Source: Synechococcus sp. M16.1 (GTDB taxonomy: Bacteria > Cyanobacteriota > Cyanobacteriia > PCC-6307 > Cyanobiaceae). From it: a DNA stretch of 64,000 nucleotides. A program made the translations under genes and the position numbers. The stretch spans positions 248,001 through 312,000 of the forward strand of contig NZ_CP047954.1 in assembly GCF_014279895.1 (NCBI RefSeq), read 5' to 3'. Under the pieces are notes generated by a model. That model worked only from the letters and a program-made list of their open reading frames with translations. It did no database searches and was not told the DNA's origin. Positions 1 to 8,269 of this stretch are shown one piece after another. Positions within the stretch are counted from its first letter, which is position 1. Each line of letters begins with the position of its first letter.

Positions 1-2261
1 GGCCGGTCGCTGACACCTGGCAGGCCGCTGAACGCACCTTCCGATCAGCGCTGGCGTTGATGCGTCGCTGGCCCGAGCTGCGCTTTGCCCATTCCACGCC
101 GGCGCTTTATGCCTGGATGGAGCAACATCGGCCAGCTCTTTTTGCGGAGATCCAGGCGGCCAGCCGGGCTGGCCGCTGGGAACCGATCAATGGCCCCTGG
201 GTGGAGACCGACTGCGTGCTGGTCAGCACGGCGTCGTTGTGGAATCAGTTCGCTCTCGGTCAGGACGACAGCCGCCGCCGTTTCCCGGAGTGGACCCATG
301 AGTTGGCCTGGTTGCCGGACAGCTTTGGCTTCGCTGCTGGCCTGCCTGCCGTGGCGGCCGCCACCGGAGTGCGCTGGTTCTGCACCCACAAGCTGGCATG
401 GAATGCTGACAACCCTTTCCCCCACCGCTTGTTCCGCTGGCGCGCACGGGGACGGTCGGAACTGCACAGCCTGATGCTGCCGCCGATCGGGCGCCGCGCC
501 GATCCCGTTGAGATGCTGGACGAGCAGCGGGCCTGGCATCAGGCCACGGGGCTGGAGGCGGCGCTCTGGATTCCAGGCGTTGGTGATCACGGTGGTGGTC
601 CCACCGAGGAGTTGCTGGAGCAGATCGAGCTCTGGGAGGACCAAGCGGCAGCTTTGCCCACCCGTGCCGGCACGGTGCGGGAATTCTTGACCGAGCTGGA
701 GCAGGGCGATCAGGCCTGGCCGGTGTGGCGTGATGAGCTCTTCCTGGAGTTGCATCGCGGTTGCGCCACCAGCCGTCCGGATCAGAAGCGCCACAACCGA
801 ACGCTCGAGCGGCTTTTGCGGGAGGCTGATGCAGTCTCAGCCCTATTGGCGATCGCAGGTCGCGACAGCGGTTGCAGCGATTGGCGCCCGCTGTTGTTTC
901 AGCAGTTTCACGACATCCTTCCGGGAACCTCGATCCCGGAGGTGTTTGACCAGTCGGAACCGGTCTGGTGCTCGGCCCGGCGCCAGGCCCGCCAGGAACG
1001 CGATCGGCGGCTGGCAAGGCTGCCGCGTCCGGAGGACACAGCAGCGGTGTGGAGTTGGTGGGGTCTGCAGCCCTTGGCGTCCTGGTCGCCTCTGGTTCGC
1101 CTTCCTGCGGGATCGTGGTCAGCGGACGCCGCTTCACTGCCGCAGCAAAACGCCGCTGCTGGTGGTACCTGGGTGCAGCTACCGCGTCAGCACGGGATTT
1201 GTTCGGTGCCGCTCCGGCGTGAACCAGGCTTGGCGTCCTGCGCGGCTGAGCCCCGTCAGGCTGTGGTCATCACGTCGCTGGGGGCGGGAGTTTGGCGTGT
1301 GGGTAATGGTCTGATCGAGCTCGATGTCTCCGCGGCCGGACTGCTGGCTTTGCGGGATGGCGATGGACGGGATCAGTTGTCGTCTTCCTTGCAGTTGGAG
1401 CGCTATCGGGACCGGGGCGAATTCTGGGATGCCTGGGATCTTGCGGCGGACTACCGATCTCAGCCCCTGGGCGTGCTCCGTACGGATTCCCTGGAGTGGC
1501 TCGACCAGGGCCCCCTGGTGGCGCATCTGGTGCTGCGGCGCCAGCTCGGTGCCAGTTGCATGCGTCTGGACCTGCGGCTGAAGGCCGACACGCCCTGGCT
1601 GGAGCTGATCTGCGGTATCGACTGGCGCCAGCCCCATGAGTTGCTGCGTCTGGAGCTGCCGCTGGCGACCCCCGCCGTCCGCATCGCTGCCGACACCAGT
1701 GGAGGGGTGATCGAACGGCCGGCTGCACCGATCACGGCTCGGGAACAATCCCGTTGGGAAGTGCCTGTGATCTCCTGGTTCGCCTCGCAGTCGGCGGCTC
1801 CCGGAGGCGGGATGGCTGTGTTGCTGGACGGCCCCCAGGGTGTGGATTGGTCTTCAGACCGACTCGGCATTTCGCTGCTGCGGGGCCCGACCTGGCCAGA
1901 TCCCAGCGCTGATCAGGGGTGGCATCGCCAGCGCTTGGCCCTCATGCCGTTCGCCGGCTCATGGAGCGATGCCGGCGTGTCTCAGGCGGCCATTGCCTTT
2001 CGTGAGCCCGGGTGGTGTGCGGACTTGCCGGCGGAGCAGCGTCAATGGTTTCCATCGCTGCCGATTCAACTCACGCCGGTGGGGTTGGAGCGCCATGCCG
2101 ATGGTTGCGTGCTGAAGCTGCTCAATTCGGGAGCAGCGCGCTGTCGCTGGACCCCCGGAGCGGGGTGGAGGGTCCGCAGGGAAGCCGACTCAATGGCCGC
2201 TTCTGCCGTGGTGATCACCCCAGGAGAACTCGTCTCCCTGGTGGTGGATCAGTCCTCGTGA
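1..2261 (+). CDS. Alpha-mannosidase, glycoside hydrolase family 38 (5' end outside window)
   Basis: The reading frame is open from base 3 to the stop at 2259-2261, so the true start lies upstream and about 752 residues are visible. The first visible residues (TWQAAERTFRSALAL, then MRRWPELRFAHS) match the GH38 segment just after the N-terminal catalytic His-x-Asp, which is outside the window. The family nucleophile Asp is seen in WLPDSFGF (codon 318-320), followed by the KLAWN and FPH motifs that surround the sugar site. The rest is the long beta-rich C-terminal half typical of GH38. The enzyme should hydrolyse terminal alpha-mannosides; its substrate in this cell is unknown. The 3' end overlaps the antisense psbN gene by 13 bp. 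No signal peptide can be assessed because the N-terminus is missing. Confidence 0.85.
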   Translation, partial: PVADTWQAAERTFRSALALMRRWPELRFAHSTPALYAWMEQHRPALFAEIQAASRAGRWEPINGPWVETDCVLVSTASLWNQFALGQDDSRRRFPEWTHELAWLPDSFGFAAGLPAVAAATGVRWFCTHKLAWNADNPFPHRLFRWRARGRSELHSLMLPPIGRRADPVEMLDEQRAWHQATGLEAALWIPGVGDHGGGPTEELLEQIELWEDQAAALPTRAGTVREFLTELEQGDQAWPVWRDELFLELHRGCATSRPDQKRHNRTLERLLREADAVSALLAIAGRDSGCSDWRPLLFQQFHDILPGTSIPEVFDQSEPVWCSARRQARQERDRRLARLPRPEDTAAVWSWWGLQPLASWSPLVRLPAGSWSADAASLPQQNAAAGGTWVQLPRQHGICSVPLRREPGLASCAAEPRQAVVITSLGAGVWRVGNGLIELDVSAAGLLALRDGDGRDQLSSSLQLERYRDRGEFWDAWDLAADYRSQPLGVLRTDSLEWLDQGPLVAHLVLRRQLGASCMRLDLRLKADTPWLELICGIDWRQPHELLRLELPLATPAVRIAADTSGGVIERPAAPITAREQSRWEVPVISWFASQSAAPGGGMAVLLDGPQGVDWSSDRLGISLLRGPTWPDPSADQGWHRQRLALMPFAGSWSDAGVSQAAIAFREPGWCADLPAEQRQWFPSLPIQLTPVGLERHADGCVLKLLNSGAARCRWTPGAGWRVRREADSMAASAVVITPGELVSLVVDQSS

Positions 2262-2389
2262 TCGTCGAACGGGTCGTCGAGTGCTTTTGATGGAGGGCCA
2301 AAGGCCTGATACACGCCAAATCCGGTGAGTCCGAACAAAACGGCGAGCACGCCAATGGCGACGGACAGGGCTGGGGACGACGTTTCCAT
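2249..2389 (-). CDS. psbN: PsbN, photosystem II assembly protein (46 aa)
   Basis: This short gene encodes 46 residues beginning [19 protein letters not shown] and ending in the acidic tail DDPFDDHED. One N-terminal transmembrane helix followed by [10 protein letters not shown] is the classic PsbN pattern. PsbN is a thylakoid protein needed for assembly and repair of photosystem II reaction centres rather than a stable subunit. It lies on the strand opposite psbH and just upstream of it, the arrangement conserved in cyanobacteria and chloroplasts. Its last 13 bp overlap the 3' end of the alpha-mannosidase gene. The start is the only ATG that gives the family N-terminus. Confidence 0.95.
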   Translation of the reverse strand: METSSPALSVAIGVLAVLFGLTGFGVYQAFGPPSKALDDPFDDHED

Positions 2390-2473
2390 CACATCTCTCG
2401 ACAGGATCAACCCCGAACCGGAGTCGGCCCCTACAGTATCGAGACTTCAAACCACCCGAGACCCAGCGTCGCC

Positions 2474-2674
2474 ATGGCACAACGCACCCGTCTGGGAGAC
2501 CTTCTCCGCCCACTGAACTCCGAGTACGGCAAGGTGGTTCCCGGATGGGGCACCACTCCCGTGATGGGCATCTTCATGGTGCTGTTCCTGGTGTTTCTGC
2601 TGGTGATTCTTCAGCTTTACAACAAGTCCCTCATCCTCGAGGGCATCAATGTGAACTGGAACGGCCTCGGCTGA
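2474..2674 (+). CDS. psbH: Photosystem II protein PsbH
   Basis: The 66-residue product has the PsbH pattern: a stromal N-terminus ([19 protein letters not shown]), the conserved [13 protein letters not shown] stretch leading into one transmembrane helix ([16 protein letters not shown]), then a short lumenal tail. PsbH sits beside CP47 in photosystem II and affects plastoquinone exchange and bicarbonate binding. Length fits cyanobacterial PsbH, which lacks the N-terminal phosphorylated extension of plants. It is divergent from psbN by 84 bp, so both promoters must lie in that gap, and tatA starts 9 bp after its stop, so psbH and tatA are probably co-transcribed. Confidence 0.97.
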   Translation: MAQRTRLGDLLRPLNSEYGKVVPGWGTTPVMGIFMVLFLVFLLVILQLYNKSLILEGINVNWNGLG

Positions 2675-2683
2675 TCTGCACCC

Positions 2684-2914
2684 ATGAACATCTTCGGCGT
2701 CGGTCTCCCCGAAATGGCGGTTATCGGCGCCGTTGCCTTGTTGGTTTTCGGGCCGAAACGCCTTCCCGAGCTTGGTCGGACTCTTGGTAAGACCCTGAAG
2801 GGCTTCCAATCCGCGTCCAAGGAATTCGAACGCGAGATCAACAAAGCCATGGCTGAACCGGAAGTTTCCGGTGAGGCTGCGAAGCCGGTTGAAGAACTTC
2901 CCCCCAGCGACTGA
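2684..2914 (+). CDS. tatA: Sec-independent protein translocase TatA/E family
   Basis: The 76-residue product starts MNIFGVGLPEMAVIGAVALL, a short hydrophobic helix followed by the FGPKRLPELGRTLGKT hinge and an amphipathic helix, which defines the TatA/TatB/TatE family. The acidic C-terminal tail is variable. TatA subunits form the conducting part of the twin-arginine translocon, exporting folded proteins to the thylakoid lumen or periplasm. It lies 9 bp after psbH and 14 bp before pth, a conserved cyanobacterial neighbourhood. Whether it works as TatA or TatB cannot be decided from this sequence alone, but the short length favours TatA. Confidence 0.93.
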   Translation: MNIFGVGLPEMAVIGAVALLVFGPKRLPELGRTLGKTLKGFQSASKEFEREINKAMAEPEVSGEAAKPVEELPPSD

Positions 2915-2928
2915 GTCGTTCCAGCGGT

Positions 2929-3546
2929 ATGACCACTGATCTCAAGCTGGTGGTGGGTCTGGGAAATCCGGGTGCGAAATACGCCGGCACCCGTCACAAC
3001 ATCGGCTTCATGGCCCTCGAGCTTTTGGGTGAGCGCTCTGGGTTCAGTTTTCGTCAGCAAGCCAAGTTGCATGGTCTTGCAGCCGATACAGGGGTTGGTG
3101 AGCAGCGGCTGCGCTTGCTTATGCCTCAGACCTACATGAATGACAGCGGTCGTGCCATTCGTGCAGCTCTCGATTGGTTCGGCCTGGAGCCTCACCAATT
3201 GCTGGTGCTGGTGGACGATATGGATCTTCCGCTGGGTCGTTTGCGGTTGCGGGCCCAGGGCAGTGCCGGCGGGCACAACGGTTTGCGCAGCACCATTCAG
3301 CATCTCGGGACCCAGGCGTTCCCCAGGCTGCGGATCGGCATTGGTGCGCCGGCTGAGAACCCTGCCGAACGCCGCGCCCGAACGGTATCCCATGTTCTTG
3401 GTCCGTTCAGCAAGGCGGAGCAACCCTGTGTGGGCGCTGTTCTCGATGCTGTTCTGGATGGGATTCAACGTCTCCAGCGCCAGAGCTTTGAGCGCGCTGG
3501 AACCTGGATCAACGGGTTCCGCTACGACCTGGAGTCGGTCGACTGA
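2929..3546 (+). CDS. pth: Peptidyl-tRNA hydrolase
   Basis: The 205-residue protein hydrolyses the ester bond of peptidyl-tRNAs released prematurely from ribosomes. The family signature GNPGAKYAGTRHNIG is at residues 12-26, and the catalytic set matches the E. coli enzyme: Asn13, His23, Asn71, Asp96 and Asn117 (in GGHNG). Length is normal for a bacterial Pth1. The stop codon shares one base with the ATG of the next gene, so the two are translationally coupled. It is probably in the psbH-tatA-pth transcription unit because all gaps are under 15 bp. Confidence 0.97.
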   Translation: MTTDLKLVVGLGNPGAKYAGTRHNIGFMALELLGERSGFSFRQQAKLHGLAADTGVGEQRLRLLMPQTYMNDSGRAIRAALDWFGLEPHQLLVLVDDMDLPLGRLRLRAQGSAGGHNGLRSTIQHLGTQAFPRLRIGIGAPAENPAERRARTVSHVLGPFSKAEQPCVGAVLDAVLDGIQRLQRQSFERAGTWINGFRYDLESVD

Positions 3547-3803
3547 TGCCGGCACTTCCGGCGACAACGGCCCATTTGCGGGTGCTCCGCCAGTGTTTTC
3601 AAGCCAAGTGCGTGGAGGGTGAAGTTTCTGCTGGAGGGTTTGAGTGGCAGTTTTCCTGGGCCTTTGATCGCGGTGAACTGGTGGTGGAGCCATCCCTGGG
3701 ACGTGCCCTGATCGAGGATGCCCTGAGGCGTTTTCTGGTGCGTTCTGATTACAGGCTGGAACCGGGGGGTGATTACACCTTCATGGTCCGGGCCAGGTTC
3801 TGA
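3546..3803 (+). CDS. Conserved cyanobacterial protein, DUF3146 type
   Basis: This 85-residue protein (MPALPATTAHLRVLRQ at the start, VEPSLGRALIEDALRRFL and LEPGGDYTFMVRARF toward the end) matches my recollection of DUF3146, a small soluble family limited to cyanobacteria with no known function. It has no membrane segment and no signal peptide. Its ATG overlaps the pth stop (TGATG), and its 3' end overlaps the convergent RNase H-fold gene by 23 bp. The family assignment rests on the pattern FEWxFxWxF and the C-terminal GGDYxFxxRA; the function is not known. Confidence 0.8.
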   Translation: MPALPATTAHLRVLRQCFQAKCVEGEVSAGGFEWQFSWAFDRGELVVEPSLGRALIEDALRRFLVRSDYRLEPGGDYTFMVRARF

Positions 3804-4227
3804 GCGAGAACGTCGGAGCAGGCTCAGGCCATTTCAGGCGGCATTGCAGGTGCTCCTCAAGCATCACCAAAGCTGCAACAGCATCAAGATCCACCGGTGG
3901 AATGCGCAGTCCTGCCGGCAGCATCCGTCGCCAACCTCGAGCCGGCCATAGTGCCCAGTAACGCTGTCTCGCCCTCAGGGTTGTTCCCTGCTCCGGAACC
4001 ACGGTGAGATGGCCCAGCCGTTCCAGTCGCTGGATCCAGGCTCGGCTTCCCGTGCCATCGCCGATCAGGATGCGGTCGAGAGCTTGGTCTTGATTCCAGT
4101 GCTCCAACCAGGGTTCGACGGCCTCCGGGGCCAGCACATGCCCTTCGCGCACGAGGCCGAGCTGAAGATCGGCCAGCACAAGACCACATTTGCAGCGGCC
4201 TGGATCGATGACGGCCACCCGTTTCAT
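3781..4227 (-). CDS. RNase H-fold protein, RuvX/YqgF- or RuvC-like
   Basis: The 148-residue protein begins MKRVAVIDPGRCKCGLVLAD, an RNase H-fold first strand with the metal-binding Asp in a DPG motif followed by Gly. A later ILIGDGTGS strand and a C-terminal PPVDLDAVAALVMLEEHL helix carry the other acidic residues expected of YqgF/RuvC-type folds. Cyanobacterial relatives are annotated as resolvase or pre-16S rRNA-processing nuclease YqgF-like, but the true YqgF may be elsewhere. Its ATG overlaps the stop of the DUF3084 gene by 4 bp, making it the last gene of the ntcA transcription unit. Exact substrate is unknown. Confidence 0.7.
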   Translation of the reverse strand: MKRVAVIDPGRCKCGLVLADLQLGLVREGHVLAPEAVEPWLEHWNQDQALDRILIGDGTGSRAWIQRLERLGHLTVVPEQGTTLRARQRYWALWPARGWRRMLPAGLRIPPVDLDAVAALVMLEEHLQCRLKWPEPAPTFSLRTWPGP

Positions 4228-5375
4228 GGGGAGGCCTGAATGGTGACGACGACAGGATCGGCACTGTCGCTGACCCCTGCGGAAATCACGTCCAAGACCA
4301 CGCTTTGGCTGGGTCCTTCCATCAGGGTCTGGGCCAGTTGGGAGAGGGCTGATCCATCGAACTGAAGGCCTTCGGTCAGGGATCCCCGCCGCTGCACTTC
4401 GGCATAGGCCGAGGCCAGGAGAAGGTTCAACCGTGTGCGAATGCCCTCTGGAGTGCGTTCATCAGGTTGCAGTGTGGTGGTGGCCAGCACGTCTCCGCGT
4501 TGGGTCACCGGCCGGTTCGGACGCACCTCTGGGAAGGCGTAAACCGCTGTTTCACCTCGCAGCACATTGGTGGCTGAGCGCAGCGAGATCACCCAGGTCT
4601 CCGGTTTGCGGATGATGCTTTGCAGGCGTTCCACATCGCTGCGCGGAACGCGGATCAACTGGCGTTCGGGTGCTTCGCCAGGTCGCACTTTCCCGTAGGC
4701 CTTGAGATTGGCCTCCTGCAACAGCCTGTCGACAGCCTGTTTGGCCTGGTCCGGAGCATCGAGTCGAACCGTTGCTCTTGCCAAGGTCTGTCCGCTGCTG
4801 ATCACCACCGATCCACGCCGCAAGGCGACCAGATTGCGTTCCAGTTCTTTGAGTTCCTTCTCACCGGCTCGGATGCGGCTGCGAACGCTGTTGAGTTCGG
4901 CTTCCGTGCGCTCGATGTCCGCATCGCGGGAGGCGATGTCCTGGCTGAGGCGTTCACGTTCGGCTTCGAGTTGGGCCAGCTCCTTCTGAAGAGGAGCCAG
5001 TTCGAGGCGCAGGGTGTTGGACCGTTGCTGCGATTGCTCGAGCTCAATGGCGATCCGTTTGGTTTCCGTTTGGGTCTTGTCCCGTTCCCGCTCGGCTGCC
5101 TCCAGCTGCTGACGGCTGTCTTGGAGTTTCTCCTGCAGGGCATCCAGTTCAAACAGGCCCACCCGCAACTGCCGGCTCACCAGAAGCATCAGGCCAAGTG
5201 AGAGTGCGCTGATCAGGCTGCCGGTCAACACCGTGATCAAAACGGCGGTGCGCCGTGGGCGCATGCTGAACAAACTCAGTCGCGCTTTGCCGACGCGGCT
5301 GCCCAAGCGGTCGCCCAGGGTCGACAGCACGCCCCCGAGCACCAACAGAACCAGGATCAGTGCCCAGCCGCTCAT
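4224..5375 (-). CDS. DUF3084 protein: two membrane helices plus coiled coil
   Basis: The 383-residue protein has an N-terminal membrane segment (WALILVLLVLGGVLSTL), a basic linker, a second membrane segment (residues about 45-68), then a long charged coiled coil from about residue 75 to 190. It ends in a globular region with alternating strands. This is the DUF3084 architecture, found only in cyanobacteria; the function is unknown. It starts 27 bp after ntcA and overlaps the next gene by 4 bp. I recall the same ntcA-DUF3084 linkage in Synechocystis, so a link to nitrogen control or to a shared transcript is plausible but unproven. Confidence 0.85.
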   Translation of the reverse strand: MSGWALILVLLVLGGVLSTLGDRLGSRVGKARLSLFSMRPRRTAVLITVLTGSLISALSLGLMLLVSRQLRVGLFELDALQEKLQDSRQQLEAAERERDKTQTETKRIAIELEQSQQRSNTLRLELAPLQKELAQLEAERERLSQDIASRDADIERTEAELNSVRSRIRAGEKELKELERNLVALRRGSVVISSGQTLARATVRLDAPDQAKQAVDRLLQEANLKAYGKVRPGEAPERQLIRVPRSDVERLQSIIRKPETWVISLRSATNVLRGETAVYAFPEVRPNRPVTQRGDVLATTTLQPDERTPEGIRTRLNLLLASAYAEVQRRGSLTEGLQFDGSALSQLAQTLMEGPSQSVVLDVISAGVSDSADPVVVTIQASP

Positions 5376-5402
5376 CGCTGCACAAGTCGGGCGATGGCAG
5401 GC

Positions 5403-6119
5403 CTAGCTGAAGCGTTTGGCCAGCGCGATCGGATCCAGAACCGTGATTTTCTTGCGGTCAATCTGAACCAGACCGGATTGACGCAAGTCTCCCAGCAGAC
5501 GCGTGATTGTGACGCGTGTTGAGCCAATTGCTTCAGCGATGGCCTGATGGGACAGGCGCAGGTCGATGGTGATGCCCAGCTGATCTGCCACGCCGAAGTC
5601 CCTGCAAAGCACCAACAGGAAGCTCACCAGCCGGGATGACATGTCCCGATGGGTGAGGGTTTCAATCATCGTCTCGGTCTGCAGAATCCGGCTGGAGAGA
5701 CCCTGAAGCAAGCGCAGGCCAACGCTGGTGTCTGCTTCGATGGCGGCCTTCACGGAGGTCGCTGGTGCCGTCACCATTTCGACCCGGGTGAAGGCCACAG
5801 CGTGATAGAAGCGGTCGGACCGTTGACCTGTCAGCAGTGACAGCACCCCGAAGAGGCTGTTCTCGCGGAGCAGGGCCACGGTGATTTCTTCTCCCGATTC
5901 GTAGACGCGGGACAGACGAACGGCTCCCCGGCGGATTAGATACACCCGTTCTGCGGGATCTCCAGGGAAAAAGATGGTTTTGTTGCGGTCCACCAGTTCA
6001 GTGCTGGCGCCATCGAGATCCCGGATGATCTCCAGCAGAGAGCGGTTGGCGGGCTCTGCGCTGGGAGCTGGAGCCACCATCTGCGGGGCGTATCGGCTGA
6101 AACCTCGGCTACTGGTCAT
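5403..6119 (-). CDS. ntcA: Global nitrogen regulator NtcA (CRP/FNR family)
   Basis: NtcA senses 2-oxoglutarate and activates nitrogen-assimilation genes. The 238-residue protein has a cyclic-nucleotide-type beta-barrel ([41 protein letters not shown]), a dimer helix and a C-terminal helix-turn-helix ([20 protein letters not shown]). I chose the ATG at 6117-6119 ([13 protein letters not shown]). It has an AGGGGG Shine-Dalgarno 6 bases upstream. The alternative ATG at 6167 lies upstream of the predicted -10 box and so probably is not in the mRNA from the NtcA-type promoter. The DUF3084 gene follows after 27 bp. Confidence 0.97.
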   Translation of the reverse strand: MTSSRGFSRYAPQMVAPAPSAEPANRSLLEIIRDLDGASTELVDRNKTIFFPGDPAERVYLIRRGAVRLSRVYESGEEITVALLRENSLFGVLSLLTGQRSDRFYHAVAFTRVEMVTAPATSVKAAIEADTSVGLRLLQGLSSRILQTETMIETLTHRDMSSRLVSFLLVLCRDFGVADQLGITIDLRLSHQAIAEAIGSTRVTITRLLGDLRQSGLVQIDRKKITVLDPIALAKRFS

Positions 6120-6139
6120 GACAACCCCCTGGTGAAGCG

Positions 6140-6181
6140 AAGTTACGGAGCCGGCGGTGGCCGCCATGTAGCGGTTATTAC
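6140..6181 (-). promoter_or_regulatory. NtcA-activated promoter of ntcA
   Basis: Read on the minus strand, GTAATAACCGCTAC (6181-6168) is an exact GTA-N8-TAC NtcA box. After exactly 22 bases comes TAACTT (6145-6140), which fits the TAN3T -10 element. This is the canonical class II NtcA promoter spacing. Transcription should begin about 6 bases further on, leaving a leader of roughly 15 bases before the ATG at 6119. The box overlaps the last codon of rph. Positive autoregulation of ntcA is known in other cyanobacteria; here it is inferred from the sites. Confidence 0.85.
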
Positions 6182-6921
6182 GTAACGCTGCTGTGCTCGT
6201 TGAAGACCTGGCGTTGCGCCTGCATCAGGGATGTCAATCCCGGCTCCGCTAAATCCAGCAGCTCATTGAGTTGGCTGCGACTAAAGGGCGCTCCCTCCGC
6301 AGTCCCCTGGATTTCCAGCAGACGGCCATCGCCGGCCTGCACAACGTTCAGGTCCACCTCGGCTCGACTGTCTTCGCTGTAGTCCAGATCCAGCAAGGCT
6401 TGGCCATCAACCAAGCCAACGGATACGGCTGCCACCTGATCGACCAGGGGAGATCGCTCCAGCACTCCTTGTTCCACCAGTGATCGGCAGGCTTGGTCCA
6501 GGGCGAGCCATGCCCCGGTGATCGAGGCCGTCCGGGTGCCGGCGTCGGCTTGGATCACGTCGCAGTCGATCAGCAAGGTGCGCTCCCCTAGGCGCTCCAT
6601 GTCGATCACGGCGCGCAGGCTTCGGCCGATCAGCCGCTGAATTTCCTGGGTGCGACCCGAGAGTTTCATCAGCTCCCGTGATTGCCGCTGTGGGGTGGAT
6701 CCAGGCAGCAACCGGTATTCGGCGCTGAGCCATCCCAGCCCTTCTCCCTTGCGCCAGCGGGGAACTTTGTCCTCTAAGCAAACGCTGCAGAGAACAGCGG
6801 TTCGGCCGGTGTGAACCACAAGGGAGCTCAAGGCAAACCCCATGGGATTCCAGGTCACCGAGAACGGTCGCAACTGCTGCGGGCGACGGCCATCAGTGCG
6901 GCGTTCAGGGGATTGGCTCAT
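6178..6921 (-). CDS. rph: Ribonuclease PH
   Basis: RNase PH is a phosphorolytic 3'-5' exoribonuclease that trims tRNA 3' ends. The 247-residue product starts [19 protein letters not shown], the usual RNase PH N-terminus, and contains [13 protein letters not shown], the [13 protein letters not shown] segment, [18 protein letters not shown] (phosphate-binding Arg region), [18 protein letters not shown] and [17 protein letters not shown], all in family order. A longer frame to 6975 exists, but the ATG at 6921 fits the family length. It is upstream of ntcA; its stop codon lies inside the NtcA box of the ntcA promoter. Confidence 0.95.
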   Translation of the reverse strand: MSQSPERRTDGRRPQQLRPFSVTWNPMGFALSSLVVHTGRTAVLCSVCLEDKVPRWRKGEGLGWLSAEYRLLPGSTPQRQSRELMKLSGRTQEIQRLIGRSLRAVIDMERLGERTLLIDCDVIQADAGTRTASITGAWLALDQACRSLVEQGVLERSPLVDQVAAVSVGLVDGQALLDLDYSEDSRAEVDLNVVQAGDGRLLEIQGTAEGAPFSRSQLNELLDLAEPGLTSLMQAQRQVFNEHSSVT

Positions 6922-7066
6922 TGGTGGTGTGCAGTTCGTCAAGCCTGGCAGGCGGTTGGTTCTCGCCCTGTCCAAACACCATGGGTGGTGTCAATCCCCT
7001 TGTGGAATGTGATCTCGCCGCTACATTCAAGGTCTTGCCGGGGTCGCCCGGACAGATGCTTCCGTG

Positions 7067-7666
7067 ATGACCACAAGCCTCGCCGACCCCCAAGCCTTCC
7101 AGAATTCCCTGGATCGGGATCAGCAGGCTTTACAGCGGGCGGGCCTGAGGCCTTTGCCTGCCGTCACTGATCCGCCACCCCTACATCTGGTGGCTCCCGA
7201 AGGACAGGTGCAAGTGCATACGGCGCCCTATCGAGGCAGTTTTGCCAGTGTTCTCAGCCAGGCCATGCGAGCTGCCGGCTTGGGCAGTCGTGTTCTGATC
7301 AGTCAGTTCCTCAAAGGGGGCGTGCAGCAGGGACCGGCCGGCCGGGTGCAGCTCTGCGGAGGTCTGGTCTGGCTACGGCCGGAAGTGCCCCTCTGTCTCT
7401 CCTCGCCGGGGCATCCCGGTGGTGCGGAGGCGGTTGCTGAGGTTTGGTCCATTTGCCGCCAGCATCTGATCCAAGGAGATCTCGATCAGCTGGTGTTGGA
7501 TGAACTCGGCCTGGCCGTGGCCTTCGGATACCTGGATGAAGCGGACGTGATTGCAGCCCTTGAGCAGCGGCCCGCCTCGATGGATGTGATCATCACTGGA
7601 CCTGCAATCCCCGCCGGTGTGGTGGAGATGGCAGATCAAGTCACGGAGTTGCGCCGAGGTTTCTGA
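7067..7666 (+). CDS. CobO/BtuR-like protein with a degenerate P-loop
   Basis: The 199-residue protein aligns by eye with ATP:corrinoid adenosyltransferases of the CobO/BtuR type: VQVHTAPYRGSFASVLSQAM then RVLISQFLKGG near residues 45-88, and LVLDELGLAVAFGYLDEADV plus VIITGPAIPAGVVEMADQVTEL at the end. The family ATP-binding loop GNGKGKTTA is replaced by APYRGSFAS, with no Lys and no Ser/Thr pair in the right place. It may therefore have lost adenosyltransferase activity or bind nucleotide differently. The start is ATG 7067, with a GTG just before it. Its stop overlaps the dcd ATG by one base, so the two are coupled. Confidence 0.7.
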   Translation: MTTSLADPQAFQNSLDRDQQALQRAGLRPLPAVTDPPPLHLVAPEGQVQVHTAPYRGSFASVLSQAMRAAGLGSRVLISQFLKGGVQQGPAGRVQLCGGLVWLRPEVPLCLSSPGHPGGAEAVAEVWSICRQHLIQGDLDQLVLDELGLAVAFGYLDEADVIAALEQRPASMDVIITGPAIPAGVVEMADQVTELRRGF

Positions 7667-8259
7667 TGCTCAAGTGCGATCGCTGGATCACTGAACAGGC
7701 CGGGCAGGGAATGATCGAGCCATTCCAGAGCGGTTTGGTCCGTCACCTGGAGCCGGAGCAGAAGCTGCGGCCAGTGCTGAGTTTTGGTTGCTCCTCCTAC
7801 GGCTACGACCTACGCCTTTCTCCCCAGGAATTTCTGATCTTCCGGCATGTTCCAGGCACGGTGATGAACCCCAAGCGGTTCAACCCGGCCAACCTCGAAC
7901 CCACTCCCCTGCATGAGGATGAAGACGGGCGATATTTCATTCTCCCGGCCCATTCCTATGGCCTCGGTGTGGCCTTGGAGAAGTTGCGGGTTCCCCCCAA
8001 CATCACCGTGATCTGTTTGGGCAAGAGCACCTATGCCCGCCTTGGAATCATCGTGAACACCACCCCGGCAGAAGCGAGCTGGGAGGGTCACCTCACCCTT
8101 GAATTCAGCAACAGTTCTGGTGCTGACTGCCGCATCTATGCCGATGAGGGCATCTGTCAGCTGCTGTTTTTTGAGGGTGATCCATGCTCGACCACCTACA
8201 GCGATCGACAAGGCAAGTACCAGCACCAACCGGAACGGGTGACGCTGGCCAAGGTCTAG
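7666..8259 (+). CDS. dcd: dCTP deaminase
   Basis: The 197-residue protein deaminates dCTP to dUTP, supplying dUMP for thymidylate synthesis. Motifs include SFGCSSYGYDLRLSP near residues 40-54, the GKSTYARLGIIVNTTPAEASWEGHLTLEFSN core that carries the catalytic Ser-Arg and Glu, and the C-terminal GKYQHQPERVTLAKV, which closes over the nucleotide. Length is usual for the monofunctional enzyme. The ATG overlaps the upstream CobO-like stop (TGATG). Convergent with thyX after only 10 bp, which places dUTP production next to the enzyme that uses dUMP. Confidence 0.95.
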   Translation: MLKCDRWITEQAGQGMIEPFQSGLVRHLEPEQKLRPVLSFGCSSYGYDLRLSPQEFLIFRHVPGTVMNPKRFNPANLEPTPLHEDEDGRYFILPAHSYGLGVALEKLRVPPNITVICLGKSTYARLGIIVNTTPAEASWEGHLTLEFSNSSGADCRIYADEGICQLLFFEGDPCSTTYSDRQGKYQHQPERVTLAKV

Positions 8260-8269
8260 TGCTCTTTGA

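Noticed and set aside
5403-6167. Longer ntcA start at 6167
   Set aside because: That ATG lies upstream of the predicted -10 element and lacks a Shine-Dalgarno, while the ATG at 6119 has AGGGGG.
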